Below, piece by piece: positions 37,904-48,646 of a stretch of DNA of 64,000 nucleotides (the stretch's first letter is position 1; every line of letters starts with the position of its first letter). The stretch lies in the NCBI GenBank assembly GCA_018262795.1, contig JADFDM010000002.1, positions 310,001 through 374,000 on the forward strand. The letters run 5' to 3'. The position numbers and the translations under genes were made by a program. This DNA is from Sphingobacteriales bacterium (GTDB taxonomy: Bacteria; Bacteroidota; Bacteroidia; Chitinophagales; LD1). A model generated the notes under the pieces. That model did not search any database. It was not told the DNA's origin and saw only the letters and a list, made by a program, of their open reading frames with translations.

Positions 37904-40144
37904 ATGGATCTCCAAATAGAAAATAATATTAATGAAGAGCAGGAGCGCAAACTAATCCTGAAAGAATACCGTGCATTGCTGCGCGCCCTGCGCAAAAATG
38001 CTTCTGCACAAGAAAAAAAACTTATCCGCAGAGCATTTGAAATGGCAGCCGACAGCCATAAGAATATGCGCAGAAAAAGTGGCGAGCCTTATGTGTTGCA
38101 TCCGATTGCGGTAGCTCGTGTAGTAGCAGAAGAAATGGGATTAGATGCTACTTCTATTATCTGTGCTTTGTTGCACGATGTAGTAGAAGATACGGAAGTT
38201 ACACTCGATGAAATTGAAAGAGCTTTTAATAAAGAAGTAGCAAAAATTGTAGATGGCCTCACTAAAATAGCCGGAGTATTTGACCTCAACTCTTCTATAC
38301 AGGCAGAGAACTTTCGCAAGTTGCTCCTCACGCTAAACGATGACATCCGAGTAATCCTGATTAAACTGGCCGACCGATTGCACAACATGCGCACGCTCGA
38401 ATCGCTGAAACGCGAGAAGCAATTGAAGATAGCGAGTGAAACCATGTACTTGTATGCCCCTCTCGCCCACCGTATGGGCTTGAATGCTATCAAAACAGAG
38501 ATGGAGGATTTATCGCTCAAATACACAGAGCCGGTTATCTACAAAGACATTGCGCGTAAATTGAACGAAACAAAGAGAGAGCGTTCTCGCTTTATTCACG
38601 ATTTTATAAAACCATTGAAGGAAGAGTTGGAGCAGCGCGGCTTTCTTTTCAATATTTACGGGCGACCTAAATCCATCTTCTCTATCTATAACAAGCTCAA
38701 AAGTAAAGAGGTGTCCTTTGAAGAAATCTACGACCTCTTCGCCATACGGATTATACTAAAATCACCTCCCGAAAAAGAGAAGAGTGACTGCTGGGGAGTT
38801 TACTCTGCCATTACTGATATTTACAAACCCAACCCCGACCGCTTGCGAGACTGGTTGAGCAACCCCAAGGCAAACGGCTACGAAGCGCTGCATACTACCG
38901 TGATGAGCAGCCCCGGCAAATGGGTAGAAATTCAAATCAGAACCGAGCGAATGCACGAAATCGCGGAAAAAGGCTTTGCGGCTCACTGGAAATATAAAGA
39001 GGGAAATCCGGCCGACAATGCCTTAGATGAATGGTTGTCGAAAATTCAGGGAGTGCTGAGCAATCCGGATGAAACAGCTCTCGAAATTGTCAACGATTTC
39101 AAGTATGAACTTTTTACGGATGAGATTTTTGTATTCACCCCAAAAGGAGATTTAAAACGTTTGCGCAAAGGGGGAACGGCCCTCGATTTTGCTTTTGAAA
39201 TTCACTCCGACATCGGTAAAAAATGTATAGGTGCCAAGGTGAACAACAAATTAGTTCCATTGAGCCACGTACTCAGAAATGGGGATCAAATTGAAATTCT
39301 CACCTCTAAAAAGCAAGTGCCCAATGAAGACTGGCTCGGCTATGTAGTGTCGGCAAAGGCGCGCTCCGTTATCAAGCAAACATTAAAAGACGAGAAAAAA
39401 CAAAAGGCGGAAGAAGGCAAAGAACTCTTAGATAAAAAACTCAAGCAACTGAAAATCGAAAACAGCGAATCGAATCAGTTGCTGCTGTTGAACTATTTTA
39501 AAATGGTTTCATCGCTGGATATGTTCTACAACATCGCCACCAAAAAAATAGACCTCAGCACCCTTGCCAATCTGGAGGTAATTGCGGGAAAAATAAAACT
39601 GCCCAAACTTCCCAATACTCAGAAATTGCATGCCAATGAGAGTATTGACGATGCAGTAACAAAAACTTTGCAGAAGAATGCCGAGTTGCTGATTATGGGA
39701 GAGAATACCGATAAAATTGATTACAAGTTTGCCCCTTGTTGCAACCCTATCCCCGGAGATGATGTGTTCGGATTTTTAACCATCAATGACGGCATCAAAA
39801 TTCACCGAACCAATTGCCCCAATGCGGTGCAGATGATGAGCCGGTACGCTTACCGCATTATAAAAACTAAATGGACGAAACAACATGAAATAGCTTTCCT
39901 TACCGGAATCAAACTTACAGGCTTAGATGACGTGGGTCTCGTAAATAAAACCACCAACATCATTACCGGTCAAATGAACCTGAATATGCGTTCCATCTCT
40001 TTCGATAGCACCGATGGCGTATTTGAAGGGCGCATTATGGTTTATGTTCACGACACTGAAGAGTTGGAAGAACTGATCAGGCGGCTGTCGGCACTCACCG
40101 GCATTTTGGGGGTAGAGCGTTTTGACTCAGACGATACGGAATAA
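37904..40144 (+). CDS. Bifunctional (p)ppGpp synthetase/hydrolase, RelA/SpoT family
   Basis: HD domain HDVVEDTEVTLDEIE; synthetase GRPKSIFSIYNKLK...YDLFAIRII; TGS and ACT domains. Confidence 0.96.
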   Translation: MDLQIENNINEEQERKLILKEYRALLRALRKNASAQEKKLIRRAFEMAADSHKNMRRKSGEPYVLHPIAVARVVAEEMGLDATSIICALLHDVVEDTEVTLDEIERAFNKEVAKIVDGLTKIAGVFDLNSSIQAENFRKLLLTLNDDIRVILIKLADRLHNMRTLESLKREKQLKIASETMYLYAPLAHRMGLNAIKTEMEDLSLKYTEPVIYKDIARKLNETKRERSRFIHDFIKPLKEELEQRGFLFNIYGRPKSIFSIYNKLKSKEVSFEEIYDLFAIRIILKSPPEKEKSDCWGVYSAITDIYKPNPDRLRDWLSNPKANGYEALHTTVMSSPGKWVEIQIRTERMHEIAEKGFAAHWKYKEGNPADNALDEWLSKIQGVLSNPDETALEIVNDFKYELFTDEIFVFTPKGDLKRLRKGGTALDFAFEIHSDIGKKCIGAKVNNKLVPLSHVLRNGDQIEILTSKKQVPNEDWLGYVVSAKARSVIKQTLKDEKKQKAEEGKELLDKKLKQLKIENSESNQLLLLNYFKMVSSLDMFYNIATKKIDLSTLANLEVIAGKIKLPKLPNTQKLHANESIDDAVTKTLQKNAELLIMGENTDKIDYKFAPCCNPIPGDDVFGFLTINDGIKIHRTNCPNAVQMMSRYAYRIIKTKWTKQHEIAFLTGIKLTGLDDVGLVNKTTNIITGQMNLNMRSISFDSTDGVFEGRIMVYVHDTEELEELIRRLSALTGILGVERFDSDDTE

Positions 40145-40195
40145 AATACCAATTTCTTCGCTTGGGATATCTTGTAAGAAGGGCTATTTTCGCGC

Positions 40196-40699
40196 GTGAT
40201 TTCAAACCAGCGCAAAGAGCATATTGCAGAAGTAAAAAACATCTTTTCCGCTTATCTGGAACAGAAGAGTTTGCGTAAAACATCAGAACGCTATATCATC
40301 TTAGAAGAAATTTACCTGCGTGATGACCATTTTGAGGCCGAAATGCTGTATGAAGAACTTTTGAGAAAAAAATACAGAGTAAGCCGCGCTACCGTTTACA
40401 ACACCCTCGAATTGCTTATTTCTTGCGATTTGATTAAAAAGCACCAGTTCGGTAAAAATCAAGCACAGTACGAAAAAAGCTACGGTTATAAACAACATGA
40501 CCATATTATTTGTGTGGATTGTAAAAAAGTAGTTGAATTTTGTGACCCTAGAATTCAGCAGATTAAAACCATGATGGGCGATCTGCTCAATTTTAAGATT
40601 ACGCATCATTCATTAAATATGTACGGCATTTGCGGTACTTGCCAGAAAAAACGAGAAGCCGAAGCAGTCAAAAACGCAACAACAAACCAAACTAAATAA
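40196..40699 (+). CDS. Fur-family transcriptional regulator
   Basis: KTSERYIILEEIYLRDDHFEAEMLYEELLRKKYRVSRATVYNTLELLISCDLI; HDHIICVDCKKVVEF...CGTCQ. Confidence 0.93.
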   Translation: MISNQRKEHIAEVKNIFSAYLEQKSLRKTSERYIILEEIYLRDDHFEAEMLYEELLRKKYRVSRATVYNTLELLISCDLIKKHQFGKNQAQYEKSYGYKQHDHIICVDCKKVVEFCDPRIQQIKTMMGDLLNFKITHHSLNMYGICGTCQKKREAEAVKNATTNQTK

Positions 40700-40708
40700 T
40701 CATTTACT

Positions 40709-41047
40709 ATGCAAACTGAAATCAAAGAAGGAGTATTAGTTATTACATTGGAAGGAAACCTCTTAGGTGAACACACCAATGCACCCGTCATGGAATTGAT
40801 AAACAAAAACCTGGCAGAGGGAAACAAAAAGGTGTTGTTTAACCTCGAAGCAGTAAAATTTATCAACAGCACCGGTTTGGGAATGCTGATGAGCGCATTG
40901 ACCAAAGTGAGAAATGCCGGAGGAGAATTAGGACTGAGTAACCTTCCTGACCAAATGAAAAAGTTATTGCAAATGACCAAATTGGAAAGCATTTTCCCGG
41001 TATTTGCGGATGAGGCAGGAGCCATTACCACATTAAACTCGAAGTAA
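40709..41047 (+). CDS. STAS-domain protein (anti-sigma factor antagonist type)
   Basis: KKVLFNLEAVKFINSTGLGMLMSALTKVRNAGGELGLSNL: SpoIIAA-like signature with conserved Ser/Thr. Confidence 0.9.
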   Translation: MQTEIKEGVLVITLEGNLLGEHTNAPVMELINKNLAEGNKKVLFNLEAVKFINSTGLGMLMSALTKVRNAGGELGLSNLPDQMKKLLQMTKLESIFPVFADEAGAITTLNSK

Positions 41048-41110
41048 AAACAAATGTTTGACTAAATCCTGTTCGGGCTTCAGTGCGGACAGGATTTTAA
41101 AATTTATATT

Positions 41111-42397
41111 ATGTACGTAGATATTCTTTTAGGCCTCCAGTGGGGCGATGAAGGCAAGGGGAAAATTGTGGATCACTTATCCGACAAGTATGATGTGATT
41201 GCGCGCTTTCAAGGCGGCCCCAATGCCGGTCATACCTTGGTTATTAATGGCGAAAAAACAATTCTGCATACAGTGCCCAGTGGCATTCTTCACCACCGCC
41301 CGGTCAATGTGATTGGCAACGGTGTGGTGATAGATCCCATCACGCTACAAAAAGAAATTGAAACGCTCACTGCTAAAGGCGCAGACATCAACAAGCGACT
41401 GTTTATCTCCAAAAAGGCGCATCTCATTCTACCCACTCATAAAATCTTAGATGCTGCCTCAGAGGCCTCCAAGGGTTTATCTAAAATCGGTTCTACCCTG
41501 AGAGGCATCTCCCCTACTTACATGGATAAAACCGGAAGAAACGGTTTGCGTGTAGGCGATCTTTTAGCCGCTGATTTTGCTTCTCATTACGAAAAAATAA
41601 AAGAAAAACACCTCCATCTTCTTAAACTCTACGACTACGAATTTTCACTCCCCGAACTGGAGCAACCGTGGCTTGAAGCCATCGAGTTCATGAAATCGCT
41701 GAACCTGATTGATTCCGAATACTTTTTGAACGATTTATTAAGTCAGGGCAAAACCATTTTGGCCGAAGGCGCTCAGGGAACCATGTTAGACATTGACTTT
41801 GGCACCTATCCTTTTGTCACCTCCTCTAACACAATCACATCGGGGGCTTGCAACGGCCTCGGCATTGCTCCCAATAAAGTAAAGGAAGTAATTGGCATTG
41901 CTAAAGCGTATTGCACTCGCGTGGGCAGCGGCCCCTTCCCTACCGAATTAAATGATGAAATGGGCGAAAGACTCCGTCAGGTTGGTTCTGAATTTGGCGC
42001 TACCACCGGTCGTCCGCGCAGATGTGGCTGGATTGACCTCCCCGCTCTTAAATATGCTATCATGATTAATGGCGTTACTCAAATTGCCATGACCAAGGCC
42101 GATGTGCTCAATGATTTTGAAACGGTAGAAGCCTGCACCGCATATAAGGTGGATGGAACTATTTCGCAACAAATTCCTTTCGATCTTTGTACCACAGACA
42201 TACTGCCCGTTTACGAAAAACTCAACGGCTGGAAAACAGACCTGCGCAACTTCACTAATTACGAAGCCCTGCCGGAATCATTCCTCGGATATTTGAACTT
42301 CGTAGAAGAATACTTAAAAACTGAAGTAACCATGATTTCTACCGGCCCTGAAAGAGAAAGACTCGTTTTCAAGAAAGCGTTAGAGTCAGTGTCCTGA
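41111..42397 (+). CDS. purA: Adenylosuccinate synthase
   Basis: LLGLQWGDEGKGKIVDHLSDKYDVIARFQGGPNAGHTLV; TTGRPRRCGWIDL. Confidence 0.98.
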   Translation: MYVDILLGLQWGDEGKGKIVDHLSDKYDVIARFQGGPNAGHTLVINGEKTILHTVPSGILHHRPVNVIGNGVVIDPITLQKEIETLTAKGADINKRLFISKKAHLILPTHKILDAASEASKGLSKIGSTLRGISPTYMDKTGRNGLRVGDLLAADFASHYEKIKEKHLHLLKLYDYEFSLPELEQPWLEAIEFMKSLNLIDSEYFLNDLLSQGKTILAEGAQGTMLDIDFGTYPFVTSSNTITSGACNGLGIAPNKVKEVIGIAKAYCTRVGSGPFPTELNDEMGERLRQVGSEFGATTGRPRRCGWIDLPALKYAIMINGVTQIAMTKADVLNDFETVEACTAYKVDGTISQQIPFDLCTTDILPVYEKLNGWKTDLRNFTNYEALPESFLGYLNFVEEYLKTEVTMISTGPERERLVFKKALESVS

Positions 42398-42425
42398 CAC
42401 ATATTAGCGGAACGTATCCCTCAAA

Positions 42426-43724
42426 ATGGCTGAATCTACTACGGTCTCCATACCGGATATAGAGAAATTTAAAAAGCAAGCGCTTTATTGGGCTAATCAT
42501 TTTTCGGTGGTTTGCCTGCTCGATACCAACCACTATGCCGAGGACAAATACCATAGTCGAGAATGGGTGTTGGCCATAGATGCAGTAGATGAAATAACCG
42601 GAGGCAATCATGCCTTTGAGCAACTCAAACGATTTCAGGAAAGCGCTCATTCCGAGATATTCGGATTTCTGGGGTACGATTTGAAAAACCAAATTGAACA
42701 GCTCAATAGTAACAATCCCGATAACATCGGCCTGCCGGATATTTACTTTTTCAAACCCCGATATATCTTTGAAATAACGAAAGGGAAACTTACTCTCAAC
42801 CGCAACTATCCTGAAACCTTTGAGTTGATTGAACTCATTGCTAAGCTACCCTTGCCCGATGAACAACCAAAGGCTCCTCATGAAATTCATCTTCAATCCC
42901 GAACTGCTAAAACCGATTATTTCCAGAACGTAACTGCCATCCGCCAACAGATAGAAGAAGGTGATTTCTACGAACTAAACTATTGCAATGAGTTTTATGC
43001 TGAGGAGGCAAGCATTTCTCCCCTAACAACATTCTTTTCGCTAAACCAAAAATCATTGGCTCCCTTTAGCTGCTTCTTCAAATTACAGAGCCATTATCTG
43101 CTTTGTGCCAGCCCGGAGCGATTTCTGAAAAAGGAAAAACAGAAATTGATTTCGCAACCTATCAAAGGCACCATTCGCAAAGGACTAACCGAAGCAGAAA
43201 ACGCTGCGCTAAAAAATCAGTTGCATTTAGATGCGAAAGAACGGGCTGAAAACGTGATGATAGTAGATTTAGTAAGAAACGATTTGGCCAAAAGTGCTAA
43301 AGCAGGAACCGTGGTGACCGAAGAACTTTTTCAAGTGTATGAGTTCAAAACCATTCAGCAAATGATATCTACTATCACGGCTGAAATGAGAGAAGATATT
43401 AACTGGTGCAATGCCCTCAAAAACACATTTCCGATGGGGAGCATGACCGGTGCGCCCAAGGTAATGGTGATGCAGATGATTGAAAAGTATGAGAATTTTA
43501 AACGAGGACTGTTTAGCGGGTCGGTGGGGTATATAAAAACGGACGGTGATTTTGATTTCAATGTAGTGATTCGGTGTATTTTGTATAATGCCTCTGCGAA
43601 ATATTTATCGTTGCGCGTGGGAGGGGCCATTACCTACGATTCGGTTCCTGAGAAAGAATACGCTGAAATTCTTTTGAAAGCAAAGGGGATTTTGGAGGTG
43701 CTAAACGCAAGTGTAGATTCTTGA
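42426..43724 (+). CDS. Anthranilate/para-aminobenzoate synthase component I family
   Basis: LLCASPERFLKKEKQKLISQPIKGTIRKG...ERAENVMIVDLVRNDLAKSAKAGTV...FPMGSMTGAPKVMVMQ; sequence alone favours PabB over TrpE. Confidence 0.88.
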   Translation: MAESTTVSIPDIEKFKKQALYWANHFSVVCLLDTNHYAEDKYHSREWVLAIDAVDEITGGNHAFEQLKRFQESAHSEIFGFLGYDLKNQIEQLNSNNPDNIGLPDIYFFKPRYIFEITKGKLTLNRNYPETFELIELIAKLPLPDEQPKAPHEIHLQSRTAKTDYFQNVTAIRQQIEEGDFYELNYCNEFYAEEASISPLTTFFSLNQKSLAPFSCFFKLQSHYLLCASPERFLKKEKQKLISQPIKGTIRKGLTEAENAALKNQLHLDAKERAENVMIVDLVRNDLAKSAKAGTVVTEELFQVYEFKTIQQMISTITAEMREDINWCNALKNTFPMGSMTGAPKVMVMQMIEKYENFKRGLFSGSVGYIKTDGDFDFNVVIRCILYNASAKYLSLRVGGAITYDSVPEKEYAEILLKAKGILEVLNASVDS

Positions 43725-43989
43725 GTGGTTCTGTTTTCGGTTTACAGTTTCTGTTTGTACGGTAAACGGGAATCGCTAATTAGGAAATGGTGCTTCTACA
43801 AATCATTTCGAAAAGGATATAACGCTTTTATTGCTAAGTATGAGGGGATGAACGCATATTCCTAAATCCTAAATTATCCCTTGTGCAAACTCTATCGGGG
43901 GCTGCTACACCCCATCATGCTGCCTATGATACAGCATAAAGCCGCTTACGATACCGCAAAAAGTAACAATCAACCATCCATATTACTTA

Positions 43990-44026
43990 AAAAGAAAGCC
44001 CCAATACGCAGCGGCACCGGGGCTTT
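43990..44026 (-). terminator. Terminator of the gap-like gene
   Basis: AAAGCCCC-N16-GGGGCTTT; T-rich tract on the minus-strand side. Confidence 0.75.
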
Positions 44027-44052
44027 GTTATTTAATAGCTGTTACAAAAAGA

Positions 44053-45501
44053 CTAATAGTAAGTCAGTCTTCTCACCTCTGCCAAGTGTTTGGCTAAACG
44101 AATTACCTGAGCGGTGTAACCATACTCATTATCGTACCAAGCGTAAATCACTACCCGCTTGCCATCTTCGCTTACAATAGTCGCCTTGCTGTCAATTTCG
44201 CAGCCATGGCTATTGCCCACTACATCGCTCGAAACCAATTCATCGGAGATGGAGAAGTCCACCTGCTCTACTAACTTACCTATCAGCGAAGCATTGCGCA
44301 TTAGTTCATTGACTTCTGCTACCGTAGTTTGCTTTTTAACTTGCAGGCTTAGGATGGCTAAGGAAACATTGGGAACCGGAACACGAACGGCATTGCTGGT
44401 CAGCTTTCCTTTCATTCCCGGAAAAATTTTGGTGACCGCTTTTCCGGCACCTGTTTCAGTAATTACCATGTTGATAGGTGCCGCGCGACCTCTACGGCTT
44501 TTCTTGTGGAAGTTATCCAACAGATTTTGGTCGTTAGTATAAGCGTGCACTGTTTCAATGTGCCCTTGATCAATTCCCAATGAGTTCTCAATAATATCAA
44601 TCACCGGAACAATGGCGTTGGTAGTGCAAGAAGCGGCAGAGAATATTTTTCCTGATTTGCTGCTGTAGTTTTCGTGGTTTACACCGTACACAATATTCGG
44701 AATGTCTCCTTTGGCCGGAGCGGTTAGAATCACCATGTCAGCACCTTTGGCTTTCAGGTGTTCACTCAATCCTTTTTCATCGCGCCACACACCCGTGTTA
44801 TCAATAATGATGGCTTTGTCAATTCCAAAAGCGGTGTAGTCCACCTCGGCAGGAGAATTAGCCGAAATCATTTTCACGGAGTGTCCATTGATATTAATGG
44901 CTCCGTTTTCAACATCCGGAATGACTACTCCGCCAAAGTTTCCATGCACCGAATCTTTGCGCAACAGGCTGGCGCGTTTTGCCAAATCATCTGTGGTGCG
45001 CTCTCGCGTTACTATTCCTTTTAGACGGAGTTGATGTCCCGAGCCTGCGTGATCCATCAAAATGCGGGCGGCCAAGCGGCCAATGCGGCCAAAGCCGTAA
45101 AGCACTACATCGCGGGGCACTAATTTCTTTTTGTCCACTCCGATAAAGTCGTCCAATTTTGCTTTTATGAAATCCAATACGCTGGCGTAGTTGCTGCCTT
45201 CCGTATTGTATTCCCCCGATAGCCTTCCCAAATCAATTCTGGAAGGAGCAATGGGCAGCGATGAAATGGCTTCGGCCAAATCTTTCGATAAAGCGGTAGA
45301 GAGTTTTACCCCGGAAAATTGGGAAAGGTAATTGTGGTCGTGAATGATTTCACTGAGTTTCTTATCGTAAAATTTTCTGCGGAATAACACTAATTCAATA
45401 TCGCGCTCTAACAGCAGTTTGCTGGCGATGTGTTGCAATGCCAAAGTAGTCTTTTCATTGTCCACCCATTGGCTCAGTTCTTTATCATATCTTTCTGACA
45501 T
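44053..45501 (-). CDS. Glyceraldehyde-3-phosphate dehydrogenase with N-terminal extension
   Basis: VVLYGFGRIGRLAARILMD; AASCTTNAIVPVIDIIENSLGI; HAYTNDQNLLDN; YDNEYGYTAQVIRLAKHL; about 125 residues precede the Rossmann start. Confidence 0.94.
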   Translation of the reverse strand: MSERYDKELSQWVDNEKTTLALQHIASKLLLERDIELVLFRRKFYDKKLSEIIHDHNYLSQFSGVKLSTALSKDLAEAISSLPIAPSRIDLGRLSGEYNTEGSNYASVLDFIKAKLDDFIGVDKKKLVPRDVVLYGFGRIGRLAARILMDHAGSGHQLRLKGIVTRERTTDDLAKRASLLRKDSVHGNFGGVVIPDVENGAININGHSVKMISANSPAEVDYTAFGIDKAIIIDNTGVWRDEKGLSEHLKAKGADMVILTAPAKGDIPNIVYGVNHENYSSKSGKIFSAASCTTNAIVPVIDIIENSLGIDQGHIETVHAYTNDQNLLDNFHKKSRRGRAAPINMVITETGAGKAVTKIFPGMKGKLTSNAVRVPVPNVSLAILSLQVKKQTTVAEVNELMRNASLIGKLVEQVDFSISDELVSSDVVGNSHGCEIDSKATIVSEDGKRVVIYAWYDNEYGYTAQVIRLAKHLAEVRRLTYY

Positions 45502-45585
45502 ACACTTGTTTTTTTAGGCGCTGCGAATATGGCAATAAATGGGCAAAGTTGAAACCTGATTTCAATTAGTTGGCGAGTAAAAAAT

Positions 45586-45612
45586 AAAGGCTACCGCTGA
45601 TCGGTAGCCTTT
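45586..45612 (-). terminator. Terminator of the rpoD-type sigma gene
   Basis: AAAGGCTACCG-CTGAT-CGGTAGCCTTT with minus-strand T tract. Confidence 0.8.
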
Positions 45613-45641
45613 GATTTTCTGCAACAAAAAAGGGAATGTAT

Positions 45642-46508
45642 TTATCCCAGATACCCTTTCAGAAGGGCACATCGGTTATTTGTCTTCAGGCGCATAATTG
45701 CTTTATCTTTTATTTGACGAACTCGCTCCCGGGTCAAGTCGAATTTAAGGCCGATATCTTCAAGGCTCATCGGGTGTTCCAACCCTATCCCAAAATATAG
45801 TTTGATGACTTCACACTGTCTTTCAGTGAGGGAGGTAAGGGATCGTCCGATTTCGTGATGCAGCGATTCGAGATAGGAAACCCCATTGTCGGTGGCTTCT
45901 GCATTTGTATTTTCAATCACATCTAAAAGAGAGTTTTCTTCCCCCGCAGAAAAAGGAGCATCTACCGAAACATGCCGACCGGCAACTCCCAAAATAGTTT
46001 TTACTTCATCCAAATCTACATTCAGCAATCCCGCTAATTCTTCGGGAGCAGGTTCTCGCTCAAATTCCTGCTCTAAGGCGGTGAACGCCTTGTTGATTTT
46101 ATTGAGCGACCCCACTTTATTGAGTGGCAAACGAACTATCCGCGATTGTTCTGCCAAGGCCTGAAGTATTGCTTGGCGAATCCACCAAACAGCATAGGAA
46201 ATAAATTTGAAACCTCTTGTTTCATCAAATCGTTCTGCTGCTTTAATTAAACCCAAATTCCCTTCGTTGATGAGGTCTGAGAGTGAAAGCCCTTGGTTTT
46301 GGTATTGCTTGGCAACCGATACCACAAAGCGCAAATTGGCTTTGGTTAGTTTTTCCAAAGCATCGGTGTTGCCCATTTTAATTAAGCGGGCTAATCGCAC
46401 TTCTTCATCTGCGGTAATAAGATCTACCCGTCCGATCTCTTGTAAATATTTTTCTAAGGAAGCGCTTTCCCTATTGGTGATACTCTTCGTAATCTTTAAC
46501 TGGCGCAT
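45642..46508 (-). CDS. rpoD: RNA polymerase sigma factor, RpoD/SigA-type (short, lacks region 1.1)
   Basis: [61 protein letters not shown]; region 4 [29 protein letters not shown]. Confidence 0.95.
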   Translation of the reverse strand: MRQLKITKSITNRESASLEKYLQEIGRVDLITADEEVRLARLIKMGNTDALEKLTKANLRFVVSVAKQYQNQGLSLSDLINEGNLGLIKAAERFDETRGFKFISYAVWWIRQAILQALAEQSRIVRLPLNKVGSLNKINKAFTALEQEFEREPAPEELAGLLNVDLDEVKTILGVAGRHVSVDAPFSAGEENSLLDVIENTNAEATDNGVSYLESLHHEIGRSLTSLTERQCEVIKLYFGIGLEHPMSLEDIGLKFDLTRERVRQIKDKAIMRLKTNNRCALLKGYLG

Positions 46509-46802
46509 GGTTTGGTAGTTTTGTTTCTATAATATTGTTTTGGTTAGGCGTATCTAAGGAAATGTATTTCTTGTTTTCAAAAAAGCGTTATAACATTTAA
46601 TCTCGATATTGTTTTAGCTGCTGTATAAAATATAATGGCGTGTTTCGTATTTGTAAATACTTGTCGGCAATTTTTTTGGGGAGAAGGAAGATAATTTCTT
46701 GCCGGTCTGTTTTTTGATTTGGGGGAAGTTCTGCTGAACTTTTGTAAAGTAGTGATTTAAGAATATTTTTAGCCGCCTTAAAATGGAGAGATAAACCAAG
46801 AA

Positions 46803-48608
46803 ATGAGCAACGGAAAGCTATTACTCGAAGTAAAAAATCTGATTACTGAATTTAGAACAGATGATGGTATCGTGAAAGCGGTAAACGATGTTAGTTTCAC
46901 GCTGAACAGAGGCGAAACCATCGGTATAGTTGGCGAATCAGGCTCCGGGAAATCGGTGACCTCGCTTTCTGTAATGCGTCTTATTCCCGATCCACCCGGA
47001 AAAATTGCAGGAGGAGAAATTCTTTTTTACGAAAAGGACGGTACCGCAGTTGATCTCACTAAGATTAGCGAAGACAAAATGCGCAAATATCGCGGCAATG
47101 AAATCTCTATGATATTTCAGGAGCCGATGACTTCATTAAATCCGGTATTTACCTGTGGCGATCAAGTAATTGAAGCCATTACACTTCACCAAAAGGTAAA
47201 TAAAAAAGAAGCACAGGCGCTTACGCTGAGCATGTTTGAAAAAGTAAGCCTGCCCAACCCGCAGCGTATTTTAGATGCGTATCCGCATCAACTTTCGGGA
47301 GGGCAAAAGCAACGAGTGATGATTGCGATGGCAATGAGTTGTAATCCTTCTATTCTGATTGCCGATGAACCTACTACGGCATTGGATGTGACGGTGCAGA
47401 AAACCATTTTGGATTTGATGGCCAAGTTGAAAGGCGAAATTGATAGCTCTATCATATTCATTACGCACGACCTTGGTGTGATTGCAGAAATAGCCGATCG
47501 CGTATTGGTGATGTATAAAGGGAAGATTGTAGAGCAAGGCAGCGTGTTAGATATCTTTAGCAATCCCAAGCACCCCTACACCCGAAGTTTGCTGGCGTGC
47601 CGCCCGCCTTTGGGAAAGCGCTTGAGCAAACTGCCAACAGTAGTTGATTTTATGGAGGAGAATGAACAGGGAGAGATTGTTGAAAAGAATACTTCGGTTG
47701 CAGAGGCGATTAACGCGGTAATAATTAGCGAAGAAGAGACGAATGCGCGCAGAGATCGAGTGCTATCCGGCCAGCCAATACTTCAAGTAAAAAATCTGCA
47801 AACTTGGTTTCCTACTCAAAGAAATTTTCTCGGTAAAGTAACGGATTACGTGAAGGCTGTAGATGATGTGAGTTTTGATGTGTATGAAGGAGAAACTTTA
47901 GGATTAGTAGGTGAATCAGGTTGTGGTAAAACCACATTGGGAAGAACCATACTTCGGTTGTTGCCTGCCCATGGTGGAGAAATAGTATTTGATGGTAAAA
48001 AACTTCTCGATCTCAACAATTACGAAATGAAGGGGATGCGGGAGAACATGCAGATTATTTTTCAGGACCCATACTCCTCGCTGAATCCACGCATCACAAT
48101 CGGAAATGCTATTATGGAACCCATGACGGTTCACGGCATCTATTCCAACGAAAAGGAAAGAAAGGGAAAAGTGATTGAATTACTCACCAAGGTGAATATG
48201 AAGCCGGAGCATTTTAATCGCTATCCACATGAGTTTAGCGGTGGGCAGCGCCAGCGTATTTGTATTGCGAGAGCATTAGCGCTAAACCCAAAGTTTATTA
48301 TTTGTGACGAATCAGTTTCAGCATTAGACGTTTCGGTGCAGGCACAGGTGCTCAATCTACTTATACAACTCAGAGAAGAATTTAAGTTCACCTATATTTT
48401 TATTTCGCACGACCTCTCGGTGGTGAAGTTTATGAGCGACCGTATGGTAGTGATGAACAAAGGAAAGATTGAAGAGTTGGGCATTAGTGATGAAATTTAC
48501 AACAACCCACAGCGGGAATACACTCAAAAACTTATTGAAGCGATCCCTAAAGGAGAGCTGGAAGATATCCAAAAACGAATTCGGGAGCAGCGTGAGTTGC
48601 TGAACTAA
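46803..48608 (+). CDS. Di-/oligopeptide-type ABC transporter, two fused ATP-binding domains
   Basis: Two Walker A (GESGSGKSVTS, GESGCGKTTLG), two signatures (LSGGQKQRV, FSGGQRQRI): DppD-DppF-like fusion. Confidence 0.94.
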   Translation: MSNGKLLLEVKNLITEFRTDDGIVKAVNDVSFTLNRGETIGIVGESGSGKSVTSLSVMRLIPDPPGKIAGGEILFYEKDGTAVDLTKISEDKMRKYRGNEISMIFQEPMTSLNPVFTCGDQVIEAITLHQKVNKKEAQALTLSMFEKVSLPNPQRILDAYPHQLSGGQKQRVMIAMAMSCNPSILIADEPTTALDVTVQKTILDLMAKLKGEIDSSIIFITHDLGVIAEIADRVLVMYKGKIVEQGSVLDIFSNPKHPYTRSLLACRPPLGKRLSKLPTVVDFMEENEQGEIVEKNTSVAEAINAVIISEEETNARRDRVLSGQPILQVKNLQTWFPTQRNFLGKVTDYVKAVDDVSFDVYEGETLGLVGESGCGKTTLGRTILRLLPAHGGEIVFDGKKLLDLNNYEMKGMRENMQIIFQDPYSSLNPRITIGNAIMEPMTVHGIYSNEKERKGKVIELLTKVNMKPEHFNRYPHEFSGGQRQRICIARALALNPKFIICDESVSALDVSVQAQVLNLLIQLREEFKFTYIFISHDLSVVKFMSDRMVVMNKGKIEELGISDEIYNNPQREYTQKLIEAIPKGELEDIQKRIREQRELLN

Positions 48609-48646
48609 TGCTGCATTTTACAGAGATAGAAACGGAGAAGGAGAAT

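Noticed and set aside
42369-42692. Minus-strand 107-aa ORF at the purA/pabB junction
   Set aside because: Antisense to well-supported coding sequence.
43725-44052. Possible gene or tRNA in the gap between the pabB-like gene and gap (ORF 43881-44180)
   Set aside because: No tRNA cloverleaf recognised; the ORF runs through the terminator hairpin and antisense into gap.
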